Source: JAJEFO01 sp965209045 (GTDB lineage Bacteria; Pseudomonadota; Alphaproteobacteria; Rhodobacterales; Rhodobacteraceae). From it: a DNA stretch of 64,000 bases. The translations under genes were made by a program, and so were the position numbers. This document shows, piece by piece, positions 1 to 8,079 of the stretch. The stretch covers positions 1 through 64,000 of the forward strand of contig CBDBPW010000001.1 in assembly GCA_965209045.1 (NCBI GenBank), written 5' to 3'. The notes beneath the pieces were generated by a model. The model did not search any database, was not told where the DNA came from, and worked only from the letters and a program-made list of their open reading frames with translations. How positions within the stretch are numbered: the first letter of the stretch is position 1; every line of letters begins with the position of its first letter.

Positions 1-63
1 GGTGCGTCCTGTGCGTCCGTCCGTGTCAGGCGTTGGAACAGGCGCCGCACGTCGGCCGAACTC

Positions 64-1329
64 ATGTGGTTCGTCCGTTTCCTCGAGAGTGCGGGACACA
101 TCGAGACAACCGGCGAACTGGAAGACAACCTGCGTCTGCTGGATGCGTTCCTCGCCGGCTTGGGCGACGAAGGCTATACGGCCAACAGCGTCAAGTCCTT
201 CCGCTACGCATGCACCGGTTTCATCGTCTGGCTGCATCTGTCCCGCATCCGGCTCCGGGACCTGACACCGGATGTCTTCACGCAGTACCTGAACAAGGAA
301 TTCGTCTGCTCGATCCCCGGACTGTACAGCAGCCGCCGGAAGCGGGGCACGGAAGCCTGCCATGGCCAGCTGCGCGGTTTCCTCAGGCATCTCGTCTCGA
401 TCGGACGGATCGCCCCGCTGGAGCCCGTTCCGCTCGAGCCGGCGCTGCCCGCAAGGCTCGAGCGGTTCGCCCTCTGGCTTGAGCGCCATCGCGGCATCGC
501 GCCGAGGAGCATACGCCAGCATGTCCGGGCAATCACGCGAATGCTGCCCGCGCTTGGGGACGATCCAGGCACATATGACGCATCGCTGATCCGGTGCGCA
601 CTGCTCGACGCGATGCGGCCCTGGTCGCACAGCACCGCCCAGCATCTGGCGACCTCCGTGCGCATGTATCTCCGGTTCCTGGTCTCGGAGGACAGCGTGC
701 CCGCCACGCTGGTCGCGGCCGTGCCGTCGGCGGCCCAACGGCGCCTGTCCGGCCTGCCACGGCACATCCCGCCCGACGACGTCGAGCGTGCCATCGCCAG
801 CTGCGGCGGGAATCCGGCCGGCCTGCGCGACCGGGCGATCCTGCTTCTGCTCGCCCGGCTCGCGCTGCGGGCGGGTGACGTTGCCGCCCTGCGCCTCGGG
901 GACATCGACTGGGACAGGGCCGAGATCCGTGTCGCCGGAAAGTCGCGTCGGCAAGCGGCACTCCCGCTGCCGCAGGATGTTGGCGACGCCCTGCATGCCT
1001 ACATCGCCAAGGCAAGGCCGGCGACCGATGAAGACAAGGTGTTCCTGCGCGCCATGGCCCCGGCGCGCGCCCTCGCGGCTCCAAGCACTGTCAGTGGCGT
1101 TGCGAAGCGCGCGCTCGACCGTGCCGGCGTCACGACCCTCGCGGGACGCGGGGCGCACGTGTTTCGCCACAGCCAGGCCACCGGCCTGCTCCGGTCGGGG
1201 GCCGATCTCGATGTCATCCAGGCCCTTCTGCGTCACGCCTCGCCGGGCACCACCGCGATCTATGCCAAGACGGACACGGTCATGCTGCAGGAGGTTGCCC
1301 AACCCTGGATCGGGGGGAGCGCACGATGA
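64..1329 (+). CDS. RIT1 tyrosine recombinase A
   Basis: This is a 421-residue tyrosine recombinase, the first of three consecutive recombinase genes. The N-terminal half is a SAM-like core-binding region and the C-terminal half is the catalytic domain. The catalytic arginine lies in LALRAGDVAALRLGDIDW, the HxxR box is HVFRHSQATG, and the nucleophile tyrosine is in TTAIYAKTD. The next recombinase starts inside its stop codon (ATGA overlap), a sign of translational coupling. Three coupled recombinases of different size classes define RIT (recombinase in trio) elements, in which all three proteins are thought to be needed for movement. The left end of the element lies before the window. Confidence 0.9.
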   Translation: MWFVRFLESAGHIETTGELEDNLRLLDAFLAGLGDEGYTANSVKSFRYACTGFIVWLHLSRIRLRDLTPDVFTQYLNKEFVCSIPGLYSSRRKRGTEACHGQLRGFLRHLVSIGRIAPLEPVPLEPALPARLERFALWLERHRGIAPRSIRQHVRAITRMLPALGDDPGTYDASLIRCALLDAMRPWSHSTAQHLATSVRMYLRFLVSEDSVPATLVAAVPSAAQRRLSGLPRHIPPDDVERAIASCGGNPAGLRDRAILLLLARLALRAGDVAALRLGDIDWDRAEIRVAGKSRRQAALPLPQDVGDALHAYIAKARPATDEDKVFLRAMAPARALAAPSTVSGVAKRALDRAGVTTLAGRGAHVFRHSQATGLLRSGADLDVIQALLRHASPGTTAIYAKTDTVMLQEVAQPWIGGSAR

Positions 1330-2258
1330 CCGCCAGCATCAGCGACAATGTCGCCCGCTTCGTCGAGACGAAGCAGGCGCTCGGCTACCGGTTCACGCAG
1401 AACGAACGGATTCTCAAGAGGTTCGCGCGCTTCGCCGAGGCCCGGGGCGAGACCTTCATCCGGGCCGCGACCGTGCTCGAATGGGCATCGTCGTCAAGGA
1501 CGGCATCCTCGACGACGAAGATCAGGCTGCTGCGCTTCGTGCACGACTTCGCCCTTTGGCTGCACGCAGAGGACGAACGCCACGAAGTGCCGCATCGCGA
1601 TGCGCTGGGCCGCCGGCCCTCGTGGAGACCGCGACCCTTCCCGATGCCGGTTCCGGACATCCGGAAGCTGCTGGACGCGGCGCTGTCCCGGGGTCCGGCC
1701 GGGACCATCGCGCCGCTGACCTGGCACTACTTGTTCGGTCTCATGGCCTCGACCGGCCTGCGCATCGGAGAGGCGCTCGCATTGACGCTGGAGGACGTCA
1801 CCGATGACGGTCTCGTCATCCGGGACACGAAGTTCGGGAAGACAAGGCTGGTCGTGCTGCACCCCACGAGCCGGGAGGCCCTGGATCTCTACCTGGCGGC
1901 ACGTCTCAGGGAGAGGACTCCGGACCGGCATCTGTTCGTGATCGCGACCGGCCGACCTCCCCAACGCGAACACGCGGACGTCGTGTTCCGCGAGCTTGCG
2001 GAACGGGCAGGCCTTCGAAAGCCCGGCGAAAGACGCGGACCGACCCCGCACTCGCTGCGGCACGCCTTTGCCGTCAGGTCCCTTGAGAACATGCCGCCCG
2101 GCGCCCGACCCGGGCGTCACATGCTCGCCCTCTCCACCACGCTTGGCCATGCTGAACTCATGAGCACGTTCTGGTACCTGGAGGCGACCCCTGTCCTTCT
2201 GCGCGGCATTGCCGAGGCCACGGAGCGCGCATTCGTGAACGGAGGGGCCGATGACTGA
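1326..2258 (+). CDS. RIT1 tyrosine recombinase B
   Basis: This is a 310-residue tyrosine recombinase, the middle member of the trio. It has the arginine motif STGLRIGEALALTLEDV, the HxxR box TPHSLRHAFAVRS and the tyrosine in STFWYLEATP. It overlaps the upstream gene by 4 bp and the downstream gene by 8 bp. The final residues (LLRGIAEATERAF and following) are the template for recognising the ritB remnant at 3339-3428. It should act with the flanking recombinases on the RIT ends. Confidence 0.9.
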   Translation: MTASISDNVARFVETKQALGYRFTQNERILKRFARFAEARGETFIRAATVLEWASSSRTASSTTKIRLLRFVHDFALWLHAEDERHEVPHRDALGRRPSWRPRPFPMPVPDIRKLLDAALSRGPAGTIAPLTWHYLFGLMASTGLRIGEALALTLEDVTDDGLVIRDTKFGKTRLVVLHPTSREALDLYLAARLRERTPDRHLFVIATGRPPQREHADVVFRELAERAGLRKPGERRGPTPHSLRHAFAVRSLENMPPGARPGRHMLALSTTLGHAELMSTFWYLEATPVLLRGIAEATERAFVNGGADD

Positions 2259-3246
2259 TCTTGCCCCCCACCTCACGGCCTTCCTGCTGGAGCACCTTCC
2301 TGTCGAGCGGCGCTTCAGCCGCCATACCGTGCAGAGCTACAGGGAATGCTTCCGGCTGCTCGTCCCCTACGCTGCCAAACGGGTCAAGACCCGTCCCTGC
2401 ACACTGAAGATCGAGCACCTTACGGCCGCGCTCGTTCTGGCTTTCCTCGACTTCCTGGAAAGCGAACGCGGAAACGGCGTCAGCACCCGCAACAATCGTC
2501 TCGCCGCGATAAAGTCTTTTTTTCGCTACCTGGAGTACCGTGTCCCGGAGTGCCTCGATCTGGCGTTGCAGGTGCGCGCGATTCCGCAGAAGCGCGCCGA
2601 CAGGCCCCTGATCGACTGGCTCGACCGGACGGAGATGCAGGCGATCCTGGATGCACCGGACACCGGGACCGTGGCAGGACTGCGCGACCGCGCAATGATG
2701 CACCTGTGCTTCGCGGCCGGGCTCCGGGTGTCGGAGCTGACCGGGCTCACGCTCGACAGCCTGTCGGGTCCGCAGCTCGAGACCGTCCGCGTCATGGGCA
2801 AGGGGCGGCGCGAGCGCGAACTGCCGCTCTGGAAGGAAACGCGGACCGCCCTGAACGAATGGCTCGATGTCCGGCCTGCGGTCAACAACCGCTACCTGTT
2901 CCTGAGCGCCCGCGGACGGGCGTTGAGCACGGACGGCTTTGCCTACATTCTCGACCGGCATGTCGCCAAGGCGGTCCTGGAGACTCCGTCGCTGGCGGGC
3001 AAGCGGGTGACCCCGCATGTGCTGCGCCACGCAACGGCAATGAGCGTCCTGCATGCCTGTCGGGGAGACCCGCGCAAGGTCTCGCTGTGGCTCGGCCATG
3101 CCGATGTCAGGACCACCGAAGACTATCTCAGGGCGTGTCCTGCCGAGAAGATGGAAATCCTTGAAGCCCATGCGCCGCCCTCCATCCGGCGGGGGAGCTT
3201 CAAGGGCGTGAAGGACAGCCTGATGAAGGTCCTGGAAGGCAAGTGA
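2251..3246 (+). CDS. RIT1 tyrosine recombinase C
   Basis: This 331-residue recombinase is the last gene of the trio. The core-binding domain covers about residues 1-100 (HTVQSYRECFRLL, ending LAAIKSFFRYLE). The catalytic domain has AAGLRVSELTGLTLDSL (Arg), MGKGRRERELPL (Lys), TPHVLRHATAMSV (HxxR) and LWLGHADVRTTEDYL (Tyr). It is clearly paralogous to the interrupted recombinase at 3425-4202 + 7642-7865, which shares the N-terminal pattern APHxxAFLLEHLP. All catalytic residues are present, so it looks functional. Confidence 0.9.
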   Translation: MTDLAPHLTAFLLEHLPVERRFSRHTVQSYRECFRLLVPYAAKRVKTRPCTLKIEHLTAALVLAFLDFLESERGNGVSTRNNRLAAIKSFFRYLEYRVPECLDLALQVRAIPQKRADRPLIDWLDRTEMQAILDAPDTGTVAGLRDRAMMHLCFAAGLRVSELTGLTLDSLSGPQLETVRVMGKGRRERELPLWKETRTALNEWLDVRPAVNNRYLFLSARGRALSTDGFAYILDRHVAKAVLETPSLAGKRVTPHVLRHATAMSVLHACRGDPRKVSLWLGHADVRTTEDYLRACPAEKMEILEAHAPPSIRRGSFKGVKDSLMKVLEGK

Positions 3247-3255
3247 CCGTCGGGA

Positions 3256-3324
3256 GTAATGCCGAGCGAAAGCGGCCCTGAGCCCCTTTGATTCAACGCT
3301 CCGTCACGCCTCGCTCGGCATTAC
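3256..3324. repeat. 14-bp inverted repeat near RIT1 right end
   Basis: The arms at 3256-3269 and 3311-3324 are perfect inverted repeats (gtaatgccgagcga / tcgctcggcattac) separated by 41 bp. They lie between the stop of the last RIT1 recombinase and the point (about 3336) where sequence homologous to another ritB resumes. The pair is therefore placed where the RIT1 terminal recombination site is expected, but a terminator role cannot be excluded. Confidence 0.5.
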
Positions 3325-3338
3325 CGGATTGTCGGCAT

Positions 3339-3428
3339 TCTTTTTGGTACCTTGACGCAACGCCGACCATCATGCGGGGAATCGCCGACGATGCCGAGAG
3401 AATGCACCTTGGGCAGGTGTCGTCATGA
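3339..3428 (+). pseudogene. RIT3 ritB 3' remnant
   Basis: Reading in the frame that ends at 3428 gives SFWYLDATPTIMRGIADDAERM and a few more residues. This matches the C-terminus of the intact RIT1 ritB (STFWYLEATPVLLRGIAEATERA). Its stop codon overlaps the start of the next recombinase (3425) in the ATGA arrangement typical of RIT genes. The homology starts abruptly just after the RIT1 end, so this is the tail of an older ritB cut by RIT1; the 5' part should lie left of the window. Confidence 0.75.
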
Positions 3429-4202
3429 CGGCCATCGCCCCGCACGTGAGCGCGTTTCTGCTCGAGCACCTGCCACATGTTCGTGGCGCAAGTGTCCACA
3501 CGGTCAAGAGCTATGCCCATGCGATCAAGCTGTTTGTCGTGTTCGCCGGCGAACGGCTCGAACGGCAGCCTGCGCTGATCGACATCGGACAACTTGATGC
3601 TCAACTGGTGCTGGACTGGCTTGACTGTCTGGAAAACGACCGGGCCAACAGCGCGAGCTCGCGCAATGTCCGTCTCGCGGCAATCAAGTCCATGTTCCGC
3701 TTCCTCGAGTTGCGGATGCCGGAAAGTCTCGGCCTGTCCCGACAGATCCATGCCATCCCGGCAAAGCGTTGCGAAAACAAGCTCGTCGACTGGCTTGAAC
3801 GCGATGAGTTGCAGGCTTTGCTCGATGCCCCGAGTCTCAGCACACGTGGCGGTCTGCGCGACCGTGCCATGATGCACCTGACCTATGCCTGTGGGCTTCG
3901 GGTCTCGGAGTTGACATCTCTCACACTTGCCAGCCTGAACTGGCCGGGTCCGCAAAGTGTCCGGATCAGAGGCAAGGGTCGGCGAGAAAGAGTGATGCCG
4001 CTGTGGCATGCAACCCAGGAGATTCTCGGTCTGTGGATCGACCGTCGGCCTCCTCTCAAGCACGACGGCTTGTTCCCGAATGCTCGTGGCGGGATCATGA
4101 ACCGACACGGCTTCGCGTCCCGTCTCGCAGTCCACGTCGAGGCCGCCAGTCGTGCATGTCCGTCCTTGGCCCGCAAGAATGTCACTCCTCATGTACTTCG
4201 AC
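3425..4202 (+). pseudogene. RIT3 ritC, 5' part (interrupted)
   Basis: This encodes about the first 259 residues of a C-type RIT recombinase. The core-binding domain is intact, followed by ACGLRVSELTSLTLASL (Arg) and IRGKGRRERVMPL (Lys). It is cut within the codon for the catalytic His of the LRH box. After 4202 the frame enters the inverted repeat of RIT2 and runs into foreign residues. Joining base 4202 to base 7642 restores an open frame of 333 residues, the same size as the intact paralogues, so the two parts are one gene split by RIT2. Confidence 0.9.
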
Positions 4203-4228
4203 ATAATTCCGGAATCTTTTTTATTCCG
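4203..4228. repeat. RIT2 left 26-bp terminal inverted repeat
   Basis: It begins ataattccggaatc, continues with a run of six T and ends attccg. It is the exact reverse complement of 7586-7611. The ATTCCGGAAT core is itself palindromic, as expected for a recombinase dimer site. Confidence 0.9.
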
Positions 4229-4285
4229 GGGAGCCTTCTGATCCGATTGATTTCGCGTCACTTTCCTGCGTGGTTTCCGGGATAA

Positions 4286-5284
4286 TCACAGTCCGTTCAG
4301 GAAGGCCAGGAGGTCGTCGTCGGGACGATATCGGGCCGGTTTCAGCCGGAACTGCGGGGTCTTTTCCATGGCTTGCTCCTTGAGCCTGAGATCCGCGTGC
4401 AGGTAGACGTACGTGGTTTCCGCGGATTCATGCCCGAGCCACAGCGCGATGACCGCCCGGTCGACACCGTTTTGCAGGAGCGACATTGCTGACGTGTGGC
4501 GCAAGGAGTGGGGGGTCACGTGCTTGGTCCTCAGGGACGGACATTCCTTCCGGGCGGTGGCGAGGTGCCCGGCCAGCAGGTAGTCGAGGCTGTCGTGCGT
4601 CAGCGGCCGGCCCCGCTGATTGAGGAATACGCGGTCACCGGGTTCGCCGCAGCGCTCCTTCAGCCAGGCGCGCAGCTCGGAAGCCGCGTCCTTCGCGAGC
4701 GGGACATGGCGTTCCTTTCGCCCCTTGCCGTGACAGCGCAGGTGGGCTCCGACGCCGACCTGCACGTCCCCGCACCGCAGGTTGATGAGTTCGGATGCGC
4801 GCAGCCCGGTCCGCACGGCGACCAGGAGCAGGGTGCGGTCGCGCCGCCCCACCCGGGTCGTCGGGTCCGGCGCACGCAGCAGGGCCGCGGCTTCGTCGTG
4901 GTCGAGCCAGGCCACCGGGCGGCGGGCGTGGCGCTTGCTCGGCATGGCCAGGATCCGCTGCGCCAGGGCTGCGTGATGCGGTTCGTGCAGGGCGACTTGG
5001 CCGAAGAATGAACGGATCGCGGCCAGACGGGTGTTGCGGGTCCGCGCATCGTTGCCGCGTTCGTTCTCGAGATGGCTGAGGAACTCGCCGACGAACTCCG
5101 CGTCGATGTCCGCGACCCGGAGTTCCGAGGGCGGCTTCCCCAGCTCCCGCTGGGCGAAGCGGACCAGCATGCGGAAGGTGTCGCGGTAGCTGGCGATGGT
5201 ATGCGGGCTCGCCTGGCGCTGTTCGACGAGATGCCTGGTGAAGAACATGGCCAGGAGCCGGGGGAAGTCGGCGTCGCGCGTCAT
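4286..5284 (-). CDS. RIT2 tyrosine recombinase C
   Basis: This 332-residue recombinase is the last gene of the minus-strand trio. Motifs are VRTGLRASELINLRCGDV (Arg), CHGKGRKERHVPL (Lys), TPHSLRHTSAMSLLQ (HxxR) and LWLGHESAETTYVYLHA (Tyr). Its start overlaps the stop of the upstream ritB by 4 bp. It is distinct from the RIT1 and RIT3 C proteins, so RIT2 is a separate lineage and not a duplicate of RIT1. Confidence 0.9.
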   Translation of the reverse strand: MTRDADFPRLLAMFFTRHLVEQRQASPHTIASYRDTFRMLVRFAQRELGKPPSELRVADIDAEFVGEFLSHLENERGNDARTRNTRLAAIRSFFGQVALHEPHHAALAQRILAMPSKRHARRPVAWLDHDEAAALLRAPDPTTRVGRRDRTLLLVAVRTGLRASELINLRCGDVQVGVGAHLRCHGKGRKERHVPLAKDAASELRAWLKERCGEPGDRVFLNQRGRPLTHDSLDYLLAGHLATARKECPSLRTKHVTPHSLRHTSAMSLLQNGVDRAVIALWLGHESAETTYVYLHADLRLKEQAMEKTPQFRLKPARYRPDDDLLAFLNGL

Positions 5285-6222
5285 GACGGCACCCCCCGCC
5301 CGGTTCGGTCGAGCCTTCGCGCGGCCTGCTGCATCAGTTCCGGTGTCGCCGTGAGATACCAGTAGGTGTCACTGACATGAGCATGCCCGAGCCATGTCGC
5401 GAGACGCGGAACGTGCTGCTCGACATCGACGCCGGCATGGTGCCATCGCAACAGCGTCTTGACGGCGAAGGCATGGCGAAAGTCCAGAAGGCGGGGGCCC
5501 TTGCCGTAGGACCTTGCCGGAACCCGCAGGCCGGTCTGCCGGGACAGGTTCACGAAGGTGTAGCGCAGCGTCCATTCGGTGATCCGCGTGCCGTGCTCGG
5601 AGACGAAGAACGCCGGGCAGCGGGGTGCCGCGCACAGGCTGTCACGCCGTTCGGCGTAGCGTTCCAGCGCCCGCCCCGTCGTGGCATGCACCATGACATG
5701 GCGCGACTTGCCGAACTTGCCGTTCCGGATCGTCAGGACGCCCTGGGCAAGGTCGACATCGTCGCGGTCGAGGTTCAGGATCTCGTTCGTGCGCATGCCG
5801 GTGACCGCCAGCAGCCCCAGCAGGGTGGCGAAGGTCAGGGGCCTGAGCCCGGTTGTGCCGGACAGCCGCTGCGCGGCGCCGATCAGGTCGGCGATTTCCG
5901 CGTCGCTGTAGATGTAGGGCTCTCGACGACGATACCGGTGCGGGAGCAGCCCTTGCGGAACGACCTCGTGGCGCGGGTCGACGGCGTTGGCGTAGCGGGA
6001 GAAGCGACACACCATTCCGAGACGGTTGGCCCACTGCGCTGGCTGGGCCTCGCGCGGCGCGGTCGCCCACTCGAGCGCGCGTGCGCGCGTGATGGCGGTG
6101 TCCCCGTGTCCCGTGACAAAGGTCACGAAGCGCTTCAGCAGCCGTCCCGGAAGGACCAGCCGGACTCCAAGGGCGCGGCGCGTGGCGAGATATTCGTCCA
6201 GCAGGACGTCAAGATCTGTCAT
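5281..6222 (-). CDS. RIT2 tyrosine recombinase B
   Basis: This is a 313-residue recombinase. The start is placed at 6222 (MTDLDVLLDEYLA) because that ATG overlaps the ritA stop as ATGA, the coupling pattern of the other trio junctions; a longer upstream extension is open but poorly conserved. Motifs are VTGMRTNEILNLDRDDV (Arg), RLLDFRHAFAVKTL (HxxR variant) and HVSDTYWYLTATPEL (Tyr). Confidence 0.88.
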   Translation of the reverse strand: MTDLDVLLDEYLATRRALGVRLVLPGRLLKRFVTFVTGHGDTAITRARALEWATAPREAQPAQWANRLGMVCRFSRYANAVDPRHEVVPQGLLPHRYRRREPYIYSDAEIADLIGAAQRLSGTTGLRPLTFATLLGLLAVTGMRTNEILNLDRDDVDLAQGVLTIRNGKFGKSRHVMVHATTGRALERYAERRDSLCAAPRCPAFFVSEHGTRITEWTLRYTFVNLSRQTGLRVPARSYGKGPRLLDFRHAFAVKTLLRWHHAGVDVEQHVPRLATWLGHAHVSDTYWYLTATPELMQQAARRLDRTGRGVPS

Positions 6223-7457
6223 GGCGCATCTCCGGGCCAGGCGGGGGCCAGGTCGCGGAGCGAGTCCAGGTCGCACCGGGCGTAGATCTGGGTCGTCTCC
6301 GGGTGCCGGTGACGCAGGATCTGCCCGATGTCCTCGAGCGAGGCCCCGTTGCGGAGCATCCCGGTGGCGAGGGAGTGGCCCAGCGTGTGGGCGCCCTTGA
6401 ACGGCGGATCGAGTTCGGCGCGTGCCAGCGCGCGTCGGACGAGACAGGAAACGGCGGACGCCCCGCTGAACGGCTTGTGCGGGGCGTGCGCGCGAACGAA
6501 CAGGCGGCGCGTCGAGCAGCTTGGCCGGCCGTCGCGCAGCCAGGCCGCAAGGGCCTCTCCGGCGTCATGCGGCAGGGGCAGCTGCTCATGCCGTCCCTTG
6601 CCGCGCACGGTCACCAGGCCGTTGTTCCAGTCCAGGTCGTCAAGCGTCATCGCGACGACCTCGCCGGCGCGCAGGCCCAGCCGCGACAGCAGCAGAAGGA
6701 TGGCGTGGTCCCGCCGCCCGACGGCGGTCGTCCGGTCGCAGCCGTCGATGAGCGCCTCGACCTCGTCCGGATCCAGCGACCTCGGCAGTTCCGGCTGGCG
6801 CCGTTTCGTCGCCGGGAGGATGCCGTCGGCGAGATCGGCCGGAATCTCGCCTCCCTGATGCAGATGGCGCAGGAAGCTGCGCAACGCCGTGGCGGACATC
6901 TTGGAAGTGCGCCAGCAGACGTTCCCGCCGTAGCGAAGGATGAACCCGTTGCAGTCCCTGACCGTCAGGCTCCCAAGGTCCGCCGTCCGCGTCCCGAAGC
7001 GGTCGGCGAGAAAGGCGCGAACGATCGACAGGTAGTTCTTGACCGTTGTCGCGCTCACGCAGCGTTCATTGACAAGGAACCGTTCGTACCGGCGCGCGAT
7101 CCGCTCGACCGGATCGTTGCCCTCGGGTTCCGCCGGCTTCGGGGAGACGTGTCCGCTGTCGCGCAGATGCTCCAGCAGCAGACGAAGGGTCGCGGCCTCG
7201 CCCCGGGGCCGGCATCCGGGCTTCCGCGTTGACAGGAAGGCCTCCGTCCGGCGTTCGTCAAGCGAATCGAGGCCGATCCCTTCCAAAGCCATCCAGTGAC
7301 TGAAGTTTCTGACGAGGCGGAGCTTGGCGGTGGCAAACTCGCGGTTGTAGCCCATGGATGCCAGCTGGGCGGCAAATGCGTCGAGTTCGTCGGCCAGCGG
7401 GCCGACACGAAGCCACTTCCGGCTGCGCGATCCGGGAAAATAGAGTGCTGTTGACAT
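6219..7457 (-). CDS. RIT2 tyrosine recombinase A
   Basis: This 412-residue recombinase is first in the RIT2 trio. The start at 7457 (MSTALYFPG) is preceded at a proper distance by GAGGAG; the ATG two codons earlier touches that ribosome binding site. The catalytic domain contains LGLRAGEVVAMTLDDLDW (Arg), VRGKGRHEQLPL (Lys), GAHTLGHSLATGML and TTQIYARCDL (Tyr). The HxxR box reads HTLGHS, so the second catalytic Arg position is Gly here, unlike RIT1 ritA (HVFRHS). It may therefore be impaired or tolerate the change. Confidence 0.88.
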   Translation of the reverse strand: MSTALYFPGSRSRKWLRVGPLADELDAFAAQLASMGYNREFATAKLRLVRNFSHWMALEGIGLDSLDERRTEAFLSTRKPGCRPRGEAATLRLLLEHLRDSGHVSPKPAEPEGNDPVERIARRYERFLVNERCVSATTVKNYLSIVRAFLADRFGTRTADLGSLTVRDCNGFILRYGGNVCWRTSKMSATALRSFLRHLHQGGEIPADLADGILPATKRRQPELPRSLDPDEVEALIDGCDRTTAVGRRDHAILLLLSRLGLRAGEVVAMTLDDLDWNNGLVTVRGKGRHEQLPLPHDAGEALAAWLRDGRPSCSTRRLFVRAHAPHKPFSGASAVSCLVRRALARAELDPPFKGAHTLGHSLATGMLRNGASLEDIGQILRHRHPETTQIYARCDLDSLRDLAPAWPGDAP

Positions 7458-7585
7458 TGTCATCTCCTCGCAGCTGGCGACGTTGCCAGCCCGGAAAGCC
7501 GACCGGATTATTCCGGAAACTCAACCCGCAGGTCGTGCAGAACCCGTTGAGTTCCGGAAGTTTCTTTCGAGGATCAGGAAGAATA

Positions 7586-7611
7586 CGGAATAAAAAAGAT
7601 TCCGGAATTAT
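7586..7611. repeat. RIT2 right 26-bp terminal inverted repeat
   Basis: It is the exact reverse complement of 4203-4228, with 26 of 26 matching bases. It lies upstream of the RIT2 ritA start and directly abuts the 30-bp palindrome at 7612-7641. Confidence 0.9.
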
Positions 7612-7641
7612 GGCGACTATTCCGAATCCGGAATAGTCGCC
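7612..7641. repeat. 30-bp palindrome at RIT2 junction
   Basis: Two perfect 13-bp arms (7612-7624 ggcgactattccg and 7629-7641 cggaatagtcgcc) surround a 4-nt spacer. It occupies exactly the interval between the end of the RIT2 inverted repeat and the point where the interrupted ritC frame resumes. There is no counterpart at the left junction. It resembles an isolated recombinase binding site, for example a footprint or an asymmetric end. Confidence 0.85.
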
Positions 7642-7865
7642 ACAGCTGCGCGATTCACGTCCTGCAGGCCACCGGCGACATTCGGAAGGTATCGATATGG
7701 CTTGGACACGCCTCGGTGACGTCCACGGAAACCTATCTTCGAGCGCTTCCGGACGAGAAACTCTCCATTCTGAACAGCCACCCTGCACCGAATCTGGAGA
7801 AGGGACAGTTCGGCGACGTCGAGGACTCTCTGATCTCGTTACTCGACAGCCTCCGGACCGGTTAA
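7642..7865 (+). pseudogene. RIT3 ritC, 3' part (interrupted)
   Basis: The frame encodes SCAIHVLQATGDIRKVSIW, then LGHASVTSTETYLRALPDEK, and ends SLRTG-stop. It supplies the missing C-terminus with the catalytic Tyr of the recombinase started at 3425. The match to RIT1 ritC is colinear (RHATAMSVLHA..GDPRKVSLWLGHADVRTTEDYL). It has no start codon of its own. Confidence 0.88.
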
Positions 7866-7882
7866 CGTAATGGCAAGAAATC

Positions 7883-7912
7883 AGCCTCTGGAATCTCGGG
7901 ATTCCAGAGGCT
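7883..7912. terminator. 13-bp perfect hairpin after RIT3 ritC
   Basis: The arms at 7883-7895 and 7900-7912 (agcctctggaatc / gattccagaggct) pair perfectly around a 4-nt tcgg loop, 17 bp after the ritC stop. No U-run follows, so it may be an attenuated terminator or the terminal recombination site of RIT3. Confidence 0.45.
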
Positions 7913-8079
7913 TAAGCTCACTTACTCAACATTAGAATGCAGTTCAGATTAAGTTCAAAACTGACCCAGGAATCGCGTTCAATTTTGACCCACCTTCCGC
8001 CTCTTCCCTTTCCAAGTAGCAATTCTCCTGCCGGGCATTCCGCTCCGGCGTTGGGTTTTGGCTCGGGGAGAACGGGAAG

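Larger units (their letters stand above)
4203..7641. mobile_element. RIT2 element inserted in RIT3 ritC
   Basis: This 3439-bp element carries three minus-strand recombinases linked by ATGA overlaps. It has a perfect 26-bp inverted repeat at each side (4203-4228 and 7586-7611) and an extra 30-bp palindrome (7612-7641) at the right junction. Its limits are fixed by the host gene: deleting exactly these bases rejoins the reading frame of the interrupted recombinase (LRH then SCAIHVLQ). No target duplication is seen, as expected for tyrosine-recombinase insertion. Confidence 0.88.

Noticed and set aside
64..7865. Prophage integration module
   Set aside because: The recombinases form coupled trios without any phage structural or replication genes; the RIT interpretation explains all of them.
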